DNA from: Rhynochetos jubatus
Taxonomy: Eukaryota > Chordata > Aves > Eurypygiformes > Rhynochetidae
Assembly (NCBI GenBank): GCA_027574665.1
Contig: CM050655.1
Location: 16,177,170-16,241,169, forward strand
Direction of reading: 5' to 3'
Length of the DNA stretch: 64,000 bases
In this document: piece by piece, positions 51,794 through 64,000 of the stretch
Numbering within the stretch: the stretch's first letter is position 1
How the letters are laid out: the number at the start of each line of letters is the position of its first letter
The notes under the pieces: model-generated
Seen by the model: the letters and a program-made list of their open reading frames with translations, nothing else
What the model was told of the DNA's origin: nothing
The model's database searches: none
Position numbers and translations under genes: made by a program

Positions 51794-54700
51794 GAAGCAA
51801 CCTGATTATTCTCTACAGCCTACACACCTAGATAAACTCAGTCTGGCATTTTAAAACAACTGCTATTTGTCTAGGGGTTCTCTAGGTTTTCCTTAGTATG
51901 GGTGACATCTCATTTCTGAGTCTGTCCTCTCCTTTGGGATGTGGTTTAATGGTTTCTAAAGATGCATTATTTCTATTCAGCTCCAGTTTATAAGTAAAAA
52001 GGGAAACTGCACCAGAGCAGGTGTGTGGGAGAGCAAACACAGAGAGAAATGTAGATTTTTTTCAGCACTACACAAATAGCCCCAGTTCTCCATGCAACAG
52101 CCAACCATTTTTTTAGGCTACCCAAATAAGCTGAAGGCAGAACACCAAGTCGTACAGTGCTGGAACTTTGGGATGTTCATTGAAACTGGTAGGAGACAAA
52201 TTTAAAATTAATCAAGTACTCTCTAAAATTGGCTAGTGAACTTCTGGAGCTTTCTCCTGCAGGAGGCTGTGAATGCAGATGGTACCAGCAAATACAAAAG
52301 GGAATTCTATAAAAAGAAGGACAACAGATCAATAAATGGATATGCAGAGGGAGGTATGTCCTAACATCCTTAATACAAGGATGCTAGGGGGCTGGACAAG
52401 AGTCGAGTAGCCAGACCTGCCTGTTCTTCCTAAACAGCAACCTGTTGCCATTGTCAGAGACAGAATGATAACCCAAGCTGGACCTGGCCTCAGCTACAGT
52501 GTGATGTTTCTTAGGAATTAGTACTATACTCATGCAAACATCTGAAACATTTTCTTTTCACTTCGGTATGGATTTCTGCTCAGGCATATCATCATTCAAA
52601 TATGACATCTGAAAACTTCCCACATCATTCGTGCTTAGACAAGATATTCCACCCTCATGGGTACCACTTAAATTGCTTCTCACTGATTAAAAACTAACTA
52701 GTATTAGGACTAAAGAAATTATGATTTATTTAGAACTAAATGGTTGTACAGAAGTGGTAAAAGACAGACACCAGTCAAACCCATTTATTTGTATCACAAC
52801 CACTAGTATGACACATGCCCTTTAAAAAGCATAGAGGAAATGTAAAGTTTATCCTACCCCTTTGATGAACAAAGCAAAAACCAATGCCCATACTGCCCCA
52901 TCCTGCTTAAGGAATGTAAAGCAACAGAAATCCTCCCACTGTCACACCAGGAAGCTTTGTCACCTGAGCAAACTCTGGCTTCTCTGCAGTACTTAACACT
53001 GTGCAGCATGGCTATGCCCAGAGAAAACAAAGCTTTATCAAAACCCGATAAACCAACTGGCAATCATTTTGGCTTAAGAAGCATGAAACAATTTCCTGTT
53101 TGCCAGACCAACAAGTAAATGCTGCAAGAAAGATAAGCAAAGTGATAGGATAAACTGTAATTATTCTTTGGATCTTGATCAGCAACAACAGAACCAACAC
53201 TTCTGTGCGTGCTTGCAGACATGATACGGCACCACAGTATTTTGAGTGGAATAAAAAAAGGCTAAATAAGGTTATTCACGTGCCAGGATGTTTTCCTGAA
53301 ATTCTAGCCTGTTCCAAAGAAAGCGTAAGCTACTATTATTTATATTTGCCTAGAGGTTGAAACGAGCACAGTAATTGCCACTTTTCAGCCCAAGAACTAC
53401 TGTAAGACTCCCATACACTGTTTAGCAGCTTCCATATTTTACTCTGAGTGTACCTGCGCTTCTGTGATAAGTTGGAATTTGTTCCTAGCTCTTTCTCAGC
53501 ATGGACATATACGATACGTGCATGTGCAGATGACAATTTAAAGAGTGCAGGAACCTTTCCTGATGGGATGAATAGATTTAACAGCAGCAAAAACATTACT
53601 GCAAGTAAGATTTTTCATTTTTATACACTACTGTGTATTTTTTATGATTCGTGTCTAAGATCCTGTTTAAATATTTAAACAACAATACAATATCAGTAAG
53701 TAAACTCTTTAAATCAGGCATCCTCTATACTGTATAGTGGGAACAGATGTGCTCTTATTAAGGCTATATTGTAACTCAACAATAATTTGTCATATTTGAC
53801 ATATTGTTAAATTATGTGCACCTGCCAGAACTGTAGTAGCAATTACAAATGATATATATACCACTTTTACTTTAAATACCTAAACAACTTATGTAGATGT
53901 GAATACGATGTATGGAAAAATTGTAATTTCCTAAATGTCATCGCCAAACAACACCTAATGTCTCACAATTTCTTTTTATGTATATTTTATTATAGCGCCC
54001 AACTGTTTCAACACTCTAGTGGCTGGACTTTAATGTGGTTCAAGCAGCCCCAAGTAACATCACCAAATGTTTAACATCTGTGAAAGTTGGACCAACAAAT
54101 GCTCATATTTTCAGGAGGTCATGCTGGCCAGCTTTCATTAACAATTACTTTAAACTTCAGTTTTCTTTATAGCTTTTTAATTCAGGAAGGACATGTAAAG
54201 TTCACCTTAGTTAAACTGTTAAGTTTATTCCAAACTCATATAATAGTCATCTTTAGAACATTTATAAAACTTCATAAAGTTTCCTTTCCTTCCTCCAATA
54301 TTTGGATCTTGTTTAATTTGCCCACTACTTTAACACAGGGAAACACCACTTCTAATTAGATCTTAATAGTTCAGTATATTTCCAGAATAGGGCCAAAATC
54401 TCCCAACCCTTATTTCCTTTTCTTTTTCCTACTTCCTCACCCCTCCCATCTACAATAATCACACCAGATTTATGATTAATTTGCAAAGCTCCTTAATGCC
54501 CTGGATATTTCTTATTGCTGACACTTCCGTAATCACGATCCATTATATCTTGAAAATCTATCCAGAGCTTTGAATTTTTCTACCACACTCATAAGCATAA
54601 CATATGGCAAGGCTTGAATATTGCTGTAGACTTCTAAAACAAAGAACTCCACTACAGGGTTGGACTCCTCAGTGGAAAATTCTAGGTCCAAACTCCATAA

Positions 54701-55849
54701 AACTCAGGGATTCAAAAATTCCATAGAGTAGATTTTAGTGCAGGTTGAGCACCATAGGGTGTAAAACTACTTAATCCATTAACGTGCATAGATCATGGGA
54801 AAAAGGAAAGAAAGGATCTTCCAATGGCAGCAAAAATAGAGATGATGATTAAAAGAACAAGATACACAATCTATTTTGAAGATCAAAAAAACACCTCAGT
54901 AATTTCAAAGAACAGATGAGGAGATCATTCATAAACTCAGCATTGCACTCATGCTAATCCCTACGAAAATCTTTACCCTTCCCCTGCAGCATCAGGTTCA
55001 CTTTTCTTGCTGAAGCCTCTCTGTTTTTGGAAGGAGACGCAGGAAATAACCCATAGGAGACATGCTTTTTATTACTATTTACAGGTTTGAATAATATTGC
55101 CATCTTTTAGTCCTTTCTCCATAAGGAATACTTGTTTTTCACAGTTAAATATCTAGATTCATAATACCAAGTGCCAATTTAATAGTACGCAGCTATACAC
55201 TCCTACTTCAGAGCACCAGACATGAAGCTTTGATGGGGATAGGTAGGAACTCATCTCCTTCCCATGCCTACAAGTTGGGCAGAAATCCCACTATATAGAT
55301 GCTGCAGTGCTGTCTGTGGCCATACTCTCAGATGAAGTAACAGCTTTGACCTGCTGCACTTTGAGAATTCGGAGCAGGCTGCTCCCAACCCACTGAGTGG
55401 GAGACTCGGCCTCTTTCTCTAGCAGTTAAAATTACAACATACAAGTTGTTCTGAGACACAGCTTTGCTCTAGGACCTTGGACCTCGCACAGCCAGATGGG
55501 GACCAACATTTAACACACAGCTTGTTAGTGGCTGCTTTAGTGTTTCTCCCTTTTATTATTTATAAAGAGCACTGGTGCAGATACACAGGAAAGGAAGGTG
55601 AACATAAAGCTCATTCTAAAGAGCATGAAGGTATTTCATTTTATTTTGGAAATGTTTGCATTATGTATGGGTTTACATGGAGAGCTTTATAGACTCTCTT
55701 AAATGATTTACCGTTAAGGTACACATTGATTATAATCTCCAGTTATTTAAAGGGAGACCTGTTTACCCCACAGCACTTAATACATTGCAGCATGTTTCAA
55801 CTTAACAGTGACACTGGTAAACAAAAGTTACTGATCTACCTAGTGAGTT
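51794..55849. other. AT-rich non-coding DNA
   Basis: No gene or interspersed repeat was recognised in about 4 kb. Open frames are at most about 90 codons and overlap on opposite strands. A word near 54657 recalls a CR1 phrase but has no flanking homology. Confidence 0.6.
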
Positions 55850-56180
55850 ATAAAACTTGTAACATGCTGTAAACAGCTCTGTCATTTTATTTAGCATATT
55901 GCATTGCACGAGCTGCTTTATTTACCTAGCGGTAAATCTTTATGTATCAAAAATGCTACAGAAGGCACAACAAATAAATTACAAACAGACACTAACATCT
56001 GACTAGTTAATCAAACAAATAGGACATGTAACAAAGAGAAAAGCTATAAATATTGACAACAAGCTGCTTCAGTCACAAAAACATTCAATACTTCAGTTCT
56101 CAAGTGTGAGTTTTATATCAGTCCCCTGGAAACAGTCTGTATCCTCCAATAAATTTTTACAGTTGATTCACCTGCCTGAT
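55850..56180. promoter_or_regulatory. Possible conserved element with small inverted repeats, speculative
   Basis: Two short perfect inverted repeats lie close together: GCTGT-AA-ACAGC (55866-55877) and ATTTACC-TAGC-GGTAAAT (55920-55937). The following 240 bases have mixed complexity without simple repeats. Function cannot be inferred from this alone. Confidence 0.15.
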
Positions 56181-58510
56181 ACCCTTCAGCCATTTCCTTC
56201 AGAAGCTGTCAAACCCGCCAACAATAATATATGGCCCAACCAACAAGAACAGCTGTAGCCATTCTCTCTGCTGGTTCCCGCACCCTGTTCTGCATAAAAT
56301 AATACATCAAGATTAATTGATTTCCCGTCAGTCTCACAGAACAGAAAATTAATTTTCATGTTGCTATTTTCCCCAGCATATGAATTTCGAACATGGCAAG
56401 TAATTTAAGTTTTTAATTATTCATAAGCAGAAGAAAAAAAAAAAGAAGAAAAAAAAATCACAACACATGATAAAGTGAGCCCCTGAAAGCCCCAAGGCCA
56501 TGGCCTGGACCTTGATTTGTGCTGAGACAACAACAGCATTCACTAATGCCTATATAAATAATATATGTATTAACATACATCTTAGTACAACACCAATTTC
56601 TCTGACTCTGACCCAAGACTACCAGGTCATACAGCAGCAGTTTGTCACAGGCCATACAGTGGGCTACATGTGACATACTGCAAGAAAAACATACAACATG
56701 TCAGCCATACTGGATTGACCCCTGACTGCCTCCAGAGCAGGAACACACCTATAATATAATGAGAAGGTAATGGTCAGCATATGAGAAGAATAAAACTTAC
56801 TAATCCGCAAGGTGTCATATCTCAGCAAACCTTCTCTTTGCATGTGACATTGACTTGTGTAAGGAAAATTGCTAATGGAAAATTAAACAGAATAATCTGT
56901 CTTGCTCAAGTTAAATCTTTTCCAGATGATTGCTGAAGCCTTAAAGAAAAACACAGGCCAATCAAAAGATAGTAATATGTCATAAAGAAGGCCCATTTAA
57001 GAAAATCTCATTTGTTAAGGTTCAAATTTCTGTAAACAGACATTCTCACAAGTTGCAGAATAGAATTTATGACCTTGAACTGAGTCCAAAATTGTACAGG
57101 TAAATAACCATAACTCAAAGCATTCATTATAATAATTTGTGATGAAGTACAAACCACTCTTTATTTAGTACAACACAATCAATAATGATAGGATTAGATT
57201 TTTTAATTTAAAAAACAACCCACAACTAACTTGCCTAATTTGCTCTGCACAATGCTCGTACATGGCTTGGGGATGAGGCAAATAACAGGGTGAAAGCATA
57301 TCCATACGTTCAAAAGAAGTATGCAAAAGCTGATGGCATGCCACTTAAAATATTTAGCAAAAGGTTCACTTTTGAACGCTCTTTACATTTTTGATAAGTG
57401 TTGGGAAGATTCATTTTATTAGTTAAACCTCACTAAAAAACCCCAAAATGTTTAACAAGATATGCCATGAAGCTATTCCATAGGAAAGCTTCTTACCATT
57501 ATCAGCAGCAGTAGATGAATTTACAAGGATGTAATTCTAGACAAGATGAGTAAAATGATGAAAGCAGGAAGCAACGTGGCCATTTTTGGTTATATATTAT
57601 GATGAAACGTTAGCTAGTGAACAGAAAGCAATATGACAACTGCCACAAATGTGATAAAAATGCTCAGTATCACTAGAGCCTCTGTACTGCAGAGCAAACT
57701 GCTTACCGTATGGCTGGGCATTGGTGCATGCTGGTAGCATGGTACAGAAGATTTAAAATAAAGTCTTGAGTAAGACTCCTAGGCTTTGGTTTCATTAATA
57801 CAAAAGGTTTTCAAGATGCAAACCCAAGCTCAGTATCTTCTCAACATATGCACCATAAAACTTGATTTTGGAGGGAAAAAAAAGACTTTTTTAAGCAGTG
57901 ATGCAGGTTGAAGGCCTGTATCTTCCCTGCTTTCACACTTGTGAATATATGGATAACCACAAAACCATCAGCAACCAAGATCAAAACGTGTATGCCATGC
58001 ATTTTCCCTGTCGAATGTATTTGTTCACATCCTGACATACTTATTCCAACGAAACACCTACCAAAAATAAAACTTACGTTTATCTCCAAAATGTAACTTA
58101 TGTTTACATAGCAAATTACTAAAATATTCAGAACTATAGCTCATCTTTATTGTCATGTTTCAAAATAATTACATAGAGCTTTAAAGCCTAATTCAGCAAA
58201 AAAATTGGTGTTTAACTTTAGCAAGGAGACTGGGAAGAAGTAGATTTTGACAGATTTGGGGTTTACTTCCTTTTCATATTACAAAATAGTTTAAAGAAAT
58301 AGTGCATTACACTTAGCAATACCAGCCATTCAACAACTACCTTAACAGTTTTTCTTGTCAAATATATCTGCAGTTGTCCCTTTAATATTTACTTGTTTTT
58401 TCTACCTTTTTCCTTAAGAAAATAACCTTATGGAGAACAAAATGAGCTCATTATGTTCACCATAAAAATGTGTTTGCAATACTTTAAACAAAACAGATAA
58501 ACCAGGGAAA
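56181..58510. other. AT-rich non-coding DNA
   Basis: No gene is seen. An A-rich tract lies near 56432-56458. A donor-like GTAAGT on the minus strand at about 56802 has no clear acceptor. Confidence 0.6.
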
Positions 58511-58565
58511 GAAAAAACAACCACCACCAAGGACCCCCACACAAACAAAAAATAAAACCCCACAA
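58511..58565 (+). repeat. A/C-rich low-complexity tract
   Basis: About 55 bases mostly of A and C with CCACCACC, CCCCCACAC and CAAAA units and only a few G or T. It is the fifth of the set on the + strand. Confidence 0.8.
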
Positions 58566-58659
58566 CTCTACAAAGTTGATACTGCTGCTACAGATACTGT
58601 CCCTGGCATAGCTTAAAGGTCTTTGTTTCTGTAAATTCAATTGAGTGTTTCTATTTCTA

Positions 58660-58930
58660 CGTCTAGCAAGAGATTCTAATTATTGTTAGAAGCCTAATTA
58701 GCATTTAGTATTACATTACAACAACTGCAGCAAAATTGTACCCGTTCTCCAATAAACAGTATTCACAGTGTGCAATCAAGCTGCTGTACGATGCAATGAG
58801 AATTAATAGCACTGCACGACAATGGTAAATCCTACAACTCCCGCTGTGTGTGTTTAATAATTTTTCACTCCTTCCAGATTGTTCCCATCAAGCACAATTC
58901 CCAAGATCCTAATCAGCTTTCCTCCCCATC
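58660..58930. promoter_or_regulatory. Possible conserved non-coding element with TAATTA words, speculative
   Basis: This block carries CTAATTAG at 58694-58701 and CTAATTATT about 20 bases earlier, followed by more than 200 bases of mixed-complexity sequence with no simple repeats. By eye it resembles vertebrate developmental non-coding elements, but no alignment is available. Confidence 0.17.
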
Positions 58931-60668
58931 AATACTACACAGAGATCTGAGCACTGAAAATTATCTGCAATTTCAAAAAGTGCTTTGTTGCATTATTAGG
59001 CCACTGACCTAAGAGGTAATGGGTAAATAGTTTCTGAAAAATGTCCAAAGCACAACATAAATTAAAGCTTATAGTCTTGCCTGCTGTTCTTACCAGAGCT
59101 GTAACTGCAAACTCTAACAGTTTTTCCACAAAATCCTTAACTACAGTATTATTTTTTACACAAAAATTAGTACAAAGATGACAAGGTTTCTATTTAAAGA
59201 ACTTATTTTACTGTATTTTACACAAATAATAGAAGTTGGAGAGTCATAAGCATCTTTCAAATGTATTGCATATATACACGCACAGAGCAATCAGAACAAC
59301 CACAATAGCTTTGTCTGTGTTTGTGCATGCAGAATACGTGAGTCTCTCCTAGAAAGAGGTGCACACATCTAACCCCACATACAGAAATGGAATCACCATT
59401 TTAGTTTTCTTTTTTAGACAAAGCAAGAAATACAAATCCTACTCAGAATGCTATGTTGTGATAGATAAATTCAAAGTTCACCACATATCTTCAGAGCTTA
59501 TCTATCTCATACATTCCTCCAACAATTCAGAGAAGCAATGGCAATTAGAGGGGCAACTTACTTCTATAGGGAAAATGCCCGGTGCCTCACTGATACCTTA
59601 GCAAGGTACATCCTCCATATGCCCTAATAAATGGACCCACTTCCAATCTAAAACTGTAGCCATGCCAGTGGCAGGGCACAAAGGAGCCAGAAACCTGGCT
59701 CGTAGGTCCATATGCTGGTTACTGCGCACCAACAGGCATTTGAATATTATGAAAGGAGTTGTAAGTTTGGCGAAGCACTCCCTCTGGCTTTGTCACAGTA
59801 ATTTGTTTCAGTTAATGGAATTTCAGCCTTTCCCCATAATCACTATCCCTTATTATGGAAATCTTATCTGTATAATAAACTCATCTGCTCACAGGGGACT
59901 TCTCCCTTCCTTTCACAGTTTGTCAGTGCCAGTAACATTTAAGTTTTACCTGGTAGTCAGAAAGTAATTTTATTTTACCCGTTTATCAGGAGATATAACA
60001 CACTGTGGTATTAATTACTGATTACCACTACCTCTGACAAAATGTGGCATTATTATTTGTCTTGAAACAACAAGATTTGTTCATTAGGTCCTGTAACAAA
60101 AAAAATAATAATATGTGCAAAATTCTTCTGCGGTAATTTGCATGTTTCTGATGAGCTGATTATGCACTTGAGAATCACACTTGAAAAAACACCACATTAT
60201 TACATATCTGGACACAGTGACAACCACATGGCCGGAAGGGAAAGCGTAAGACAGAAAGTCAGAAACTGGGCATGAGGAAAAAGGAGAGAAAAAGTTACAG
60301 GATAGGTCCACCGTAGTCTGAGATTTTGGTAGCCTTTAAAGACAAAAGCAGAATTTCTCACACAAAGACAGAATTATGCTGGTTGAATGGGAGATGCATC
60401 AAATAGCAACATGGAATGCTGTATTTTTTGGTAAGGCAGAGCCAACAAACACAAAATGTAATGAAGGGCTAGCACCAAGTCCTTTTTCCTTAGTAGGCAG
60501 TGCTAATAAATACATAATTAGTGAACCATAAAGGCAGCTTCTCCTCAACACACCTACTTCGGAAACGTTGACTTTTCAGTCCAGTCTGTAAAGAACAGTT
60601 TTCAGGAACCCCTCTGCAACAGCCTACTTTTCTAAAATTAACTACATCTATCTATAGAATAGAACATG
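58931..60668. other. AT-rich non-coding DNA
   Basis: No gene is seen. The plus-strand frame at 59662-59967 (101 codons) has no recognised product. Confidence 0.6.
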
Positions 60669-60703
60669 ATAGAATCACAGAATGGTTTGGGTTGGAAGGG
60701 ACT
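60669..60703 (-). mobile_element. CR1 LINE, 3'-terminal stub
   Basis: The + strand reads TAGAATCACAGAATGGTTTG followed by GGTTGGAAGGGACTT. This is the reverse complement of the CR1 3' tip with terminal 8-bp repeat units. Homology stops after about 35 bases, so almost all of the element is missing. Confidence 0.8.
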
Positions 60704-62691
60704 TGGTTCCATACTGTAAGCTGAAGGCACAAGAGCAGCTCAATTATATAAGTGGTGGGGGCAGAGGGGAGGAGGTTCCAAATATGAATCCCTCACATGA
60801 CACGTGGCACTTGATGGCTTTCACTTTGGCTATCTCACGGGTCACAGTTAGTGCAACTACTGCAGTTAAAATGAGGTGATGGGTTTATCCAATATAACAC
60901 AACTTTTTTACATGGCTAACGATCATTTGCTCCTCAAGTCTTTCTCTCTGACTTTCCCTCTTCAAGAATTACGTAAATCAAACAAATTTACACTTCACAA
61001 AACTGAAAACCATGTAATTAATTTTATTATTAGCTGTGGATGTGAAAGCTGCCACAGCCAGATGAGAATATCGGCGCAATTTTTATTCTGCAGTGACACT
61101 TGTCTCCATGGAAGCCATAATACACTGTTGTATTGGTGACTCTGAATTCACTCCTTGGCCACCACTTGGTCGAAATGTTGATGAGCTCTCGAGGCAGCTT
61201 TCTCCGTTACTTGTTATGGGTTTCTTTTCCCTGAACATTCAAACCTGCCTGTCATTCAGTGTTAACTCTTTTCTATATATTCTCTTCTCTCTTTTTTTGG
61301 CCTTTAAGTTGGCGCATCATCTCCAGTTTTGAAGGTTTGATATATAAGCAGGGATGCCTGGTTCATTTCATTTAAAAATATGAACCCAATAGGCTTAATC
61401 CAGAATCCCTGGCTCTGAACTGGGTTACCATATGTTGTATTTGATTTGTATTTCTATCAGTATCAACCTAAGCATCCTTATACACACCAGCTATGAACGT
61501 GATTTATAGCAAGTCATTCAAGGCAAAGCCTATAGCTTCCCTTCACAATTTGACGTTATCAGATTACTTCAGAAGCTGGCAGCAGCTACCATAAGTAACA
61601 AGCTGTCACTGTAAATAAATCACTCCCTCAGAAATAACAGTTAAAAATATAGATTAGCATGAACAGAGGTCAGTATTTTAGGCTTGGTTTTTGTTTCCCC
61701 TCTCAGCCAAGTCACAAATCAACCTTTTATCTGACCAAAAGGAAAACCAAAAATAAGCACAAAACTCTTCATTTGTGTCCAAGACAGAAATTAAAACCAA
61801 CAACAACAAGATAGGCACCATGCCTTTGGGTAGCCCAATTTACCCACATGACAATATTCTTGATTTACAAACAACCATAATAAAAAAGCAGCAGCCAATA
61901 CCTCGAACAAGTGTGGTCATTAGGCTTACCTTACCAGTTTCCACGTTCCCTAAATAAAACCACTACATGACAATTTGTGTTTTGGGAATAACTGGCCTCA
62001 CGTTTCCATTTTCTATACAGACATCTTTACTCAGATAACACTCTTATTCCCAGGGCTATTGTGTCCTGCAAATGCAAATCTACAAAGCAGTACCTGGAAA
62101 GGCCATCAACAAAAGTACCAACGCACTCTGCTGCACAAACGTTCGATTGTAGTGTGGAAATGCCATCAGAGTAGATTGACAACTCCTACATAAACACTAC
62201 CCGCCCTCCTCTGCCCCCTGCAAAAATGTAGTTCTTAATTTACTTGCTTTGTTTTTCTTTCTTAAAAAACAATGTTTAAAATTTAAAGAAATACAAATTG
62301 CTGCCTTAATATTATAAAGGTCTTGATTTACTGAAATCTCACAATAAATTGAATTTTAACAAATCTGAAATTTAAACAATTTACTACTCAATCCCTCAAG
62401 TCAAACAAGTCAAGTAGAGGAAGCTACCAGCCTAGCAGCTGGAAGTAGAACTTGTTAGAAAGCCACAACAGCTTTTGATAGACTATTACACAATGACAGA
62501 AATACTTTCTTCTATTTGACATGACCTAAGAAGTTATATTGAATACCTTCTGATCAATAAGCAGCTCAAAGTTTAGAATGAATCAATGGTAACTGGGAAA
62601 GCAGGCTAATTTCTCTATTTCACCAACAATGAAATCTGAAATGGTGAGACCTACTTATACAGTTTGAAAGAAAGAACAGTGACTAAAAAGC
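60704..62691. other. Non-coding DNA
   Basis: No gene is supported. Plus-strand frames of 60-87 codons (60876-61139, 61093-61332) overlap each other and are not recognised. Confidence 0.6.
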
Positions 62692-62802
62692 TGGGGGGTT
62701 TGGTTTTTTCTGTGTTTGGGGTTTTTTTCTGTGATTGTTGGGTTTTTTTGTTGCAGTTTTTTTGGTGTGTTTTTGTGTTTGTTTTGTTGGGGGGTTTTTT
62801 TG
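62692..62802 (+). repeat. Long G/T low-complexity tract
   Basis: About 110 bases are almost only G and T, in GGTTTTTT, TGTGTTT and GGGGTTTT units with rare C or A. It is the complement type of the A/C tracts elsewhere and the longest of them. The G blocks could support quadruplex structure. Confidence 0.9.
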
Positions 62803-64000
62803 TACACAAAAAGCATGCAGACATAATTTGAAAAACTTACTTGTTATAGTTAAAGCTACTAGGGTTTCAGTTGGAAGTCTATGAAAGCTACATTTTGATT
62901 TGTATATGTGTTTGTTAAATAGATCTACCTTAAAATGCTGGATGTGTCACAAATAAAGGTAAGAAGCAGGTGCAGAAAATGAGAAAGAATTCATTTTGCA
63001 TACCTTCACATTAAAAAAAAACGGTTGAAGCTATCTAGTTGCTTGAATAAACATAGCACACATCCTCCTGGTTAGTATAAAAAAATTAAACAGTACTATA
63101 AAGACAGAGCTCAGCTCCTAACTAGGATTATTCTGTCACTGCTTATGAGAACCTAGTTCTTATCTTGGGGAAAAACAAATATAATTCTAATAAAGCATAA
63201 TATTAATTTCAGAACTGTAATCAAAGGCACTTGCTGATTAAATTACCCTAAAACATTTGGGGCCTTACCAGAAATTGCGTCTAGTGGTCTTATCACAATT
63301 TCATTCAATAAAAGTATTTTCAGTTAAACTTAGAGTTGTGATAATTTTGCACTATCAGCAAGCCTAGAACTGTTGAGATGTCCTCCCTCTTTCATTTCAA
63401 TCATTTTCGATCTAACACATTTATTTTGCTTTTTTGCAGTTTGACACTTGAGAAGTTATATGCTCACATTTTATCATCGGAGAGGACTCTATGCATTCAT
63501 CTCCAGAGAGAAAATTAGAATCTGAAATTCTAGAAAACAAATCTGTTCATTAAAATATTCACAATGTTTTGATAACGTGACACTATCAGCTAGAAAATGT
63601 TAGAATTCTGAAAAAAAACCTCATTTAATTATACTGCTTTACACAACCCATCCGAGTATCTTTTTTCAGTCAATACAGTACAAACATGAAAGAAACTGTG
63701 AAAAGTATTTCTCCTACAGTTTACCACTCTTTGATGTGTAAACAGATGATTGCATTCCTTTTCTCTATTTTTTGTCTAATGCTATGCTGAGAAAGCATCT
63801 TTTGCTATAAAAGAATATACTATTTATTAGCACACGTATGTACAAATGTATGTACAAAACACTGCATGTGAACATAGCCGAAGAGAGGAAAAGATTCTAT
63901 GAATATATCATGCCTTCAAACGTAATTGAAACAAAACCTTTGAAATACGTTAAAGTTTACTTTGTGTGTGTGCTGTACTTAAACACGGGTAAAACAGGAG
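62803..64000. other. AT-rich non-coding DNA
   Basis: No gene was recognised. An acceptor-like TTTTGCTTTTTTGCAG ends at 63439 on the plus strand, but no good donor or open exon follows. A donor-like CTG plus GTAAGG occurs on the minus strand at about 63269 without a convincing partner. Confidence 0.55.

Noticed and set aside
54650..54700. GGGTTGGACT phrase reminiscent of CR1
   Set aside because: The flanking bases do not follow the CR1 3' region in either direction.
1..64000. tRNA, rRNA, snRNA, known microRNA hairpins, CRISPR arrays, LTR retroviral ends
   Set aside because: I looked for tRNA B-box words, common microRNA seeds in hairpin context, regular direct-repeat arrays and TG...CA LTR pairs and saw none. 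A covariance-model or repeat-library search could still find diverged copies.

Overview
The window looks like non-coding DNA from a bird. It is AT-rich, poor in CpG by eye, and has no convincing protein-coding gene on either strand. The lineage call rests on CR1 LINE fragments of the avian type, on the low density of interspersed repeats, and on the absence of any recognisable Alu/B1/L1-like element. The low repeat load favours a bird over a crocodilian or turtle, which also carry CR1. I cannot name the species or the locus. The most likely setting is a large intron or a gene desert.

Layout. About 0-19 kb is unique AT-rich sequence with scattered A-runs, one long G homopolymer (5977-6002) and an A/C-only tract near 9.2 kb. 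A more GC-balanced stretch at 12.39-12.99 kb has overlapping minus-strand open frames behind a strong acceptor-like tract. Three CR1 fragments follow: a 3' end at 19.24 kb (minus), a decayed reverse-transcriptase C-terminal region at 21.1-21.5 kb (plus), and the best preserved copy at 39.2-40.15 kb (minus). That last copy is split by an insert of about 100 bp. A second copy of the insert lies 1.3 kb away at 41.16 kb, and this pair is the most distinctive structure in the window. A GC-richer patch at 43.60-43.93 kb is open on both strands. The right third is AT-rich and holds a T33 run, a CT microsatellite, a small 30-bp-period duplication, a CR1 stub at 60.67 kb and a long G/T tract at 62.7 kb. 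Several AT-rich blocks with homeobox- or FOX-type motifs or small inverted repeats look like possible conserved non-coding elements (37.0, 45.7, 55.9 and 58.7 kb).

Working together. No operon, pathway or multi-gene system is present. By eye the + strand carries far more A-runs and A/C tracts than T-runs and G/T tracts. In vertebrate introns the sense strand tends to be T- and G-rich, so if the window is intronic, the host gene may run on the minus strand. Exon-like splice-site pairs occur at 17587-17640 (minus) and at 20724-20744 and 4413-4523 (plus). They point in different directions, so at most some are real. I found no new gene system. The strongest items for follow-up are the duplicated bipartite 95-bp element and the candidate microexons.
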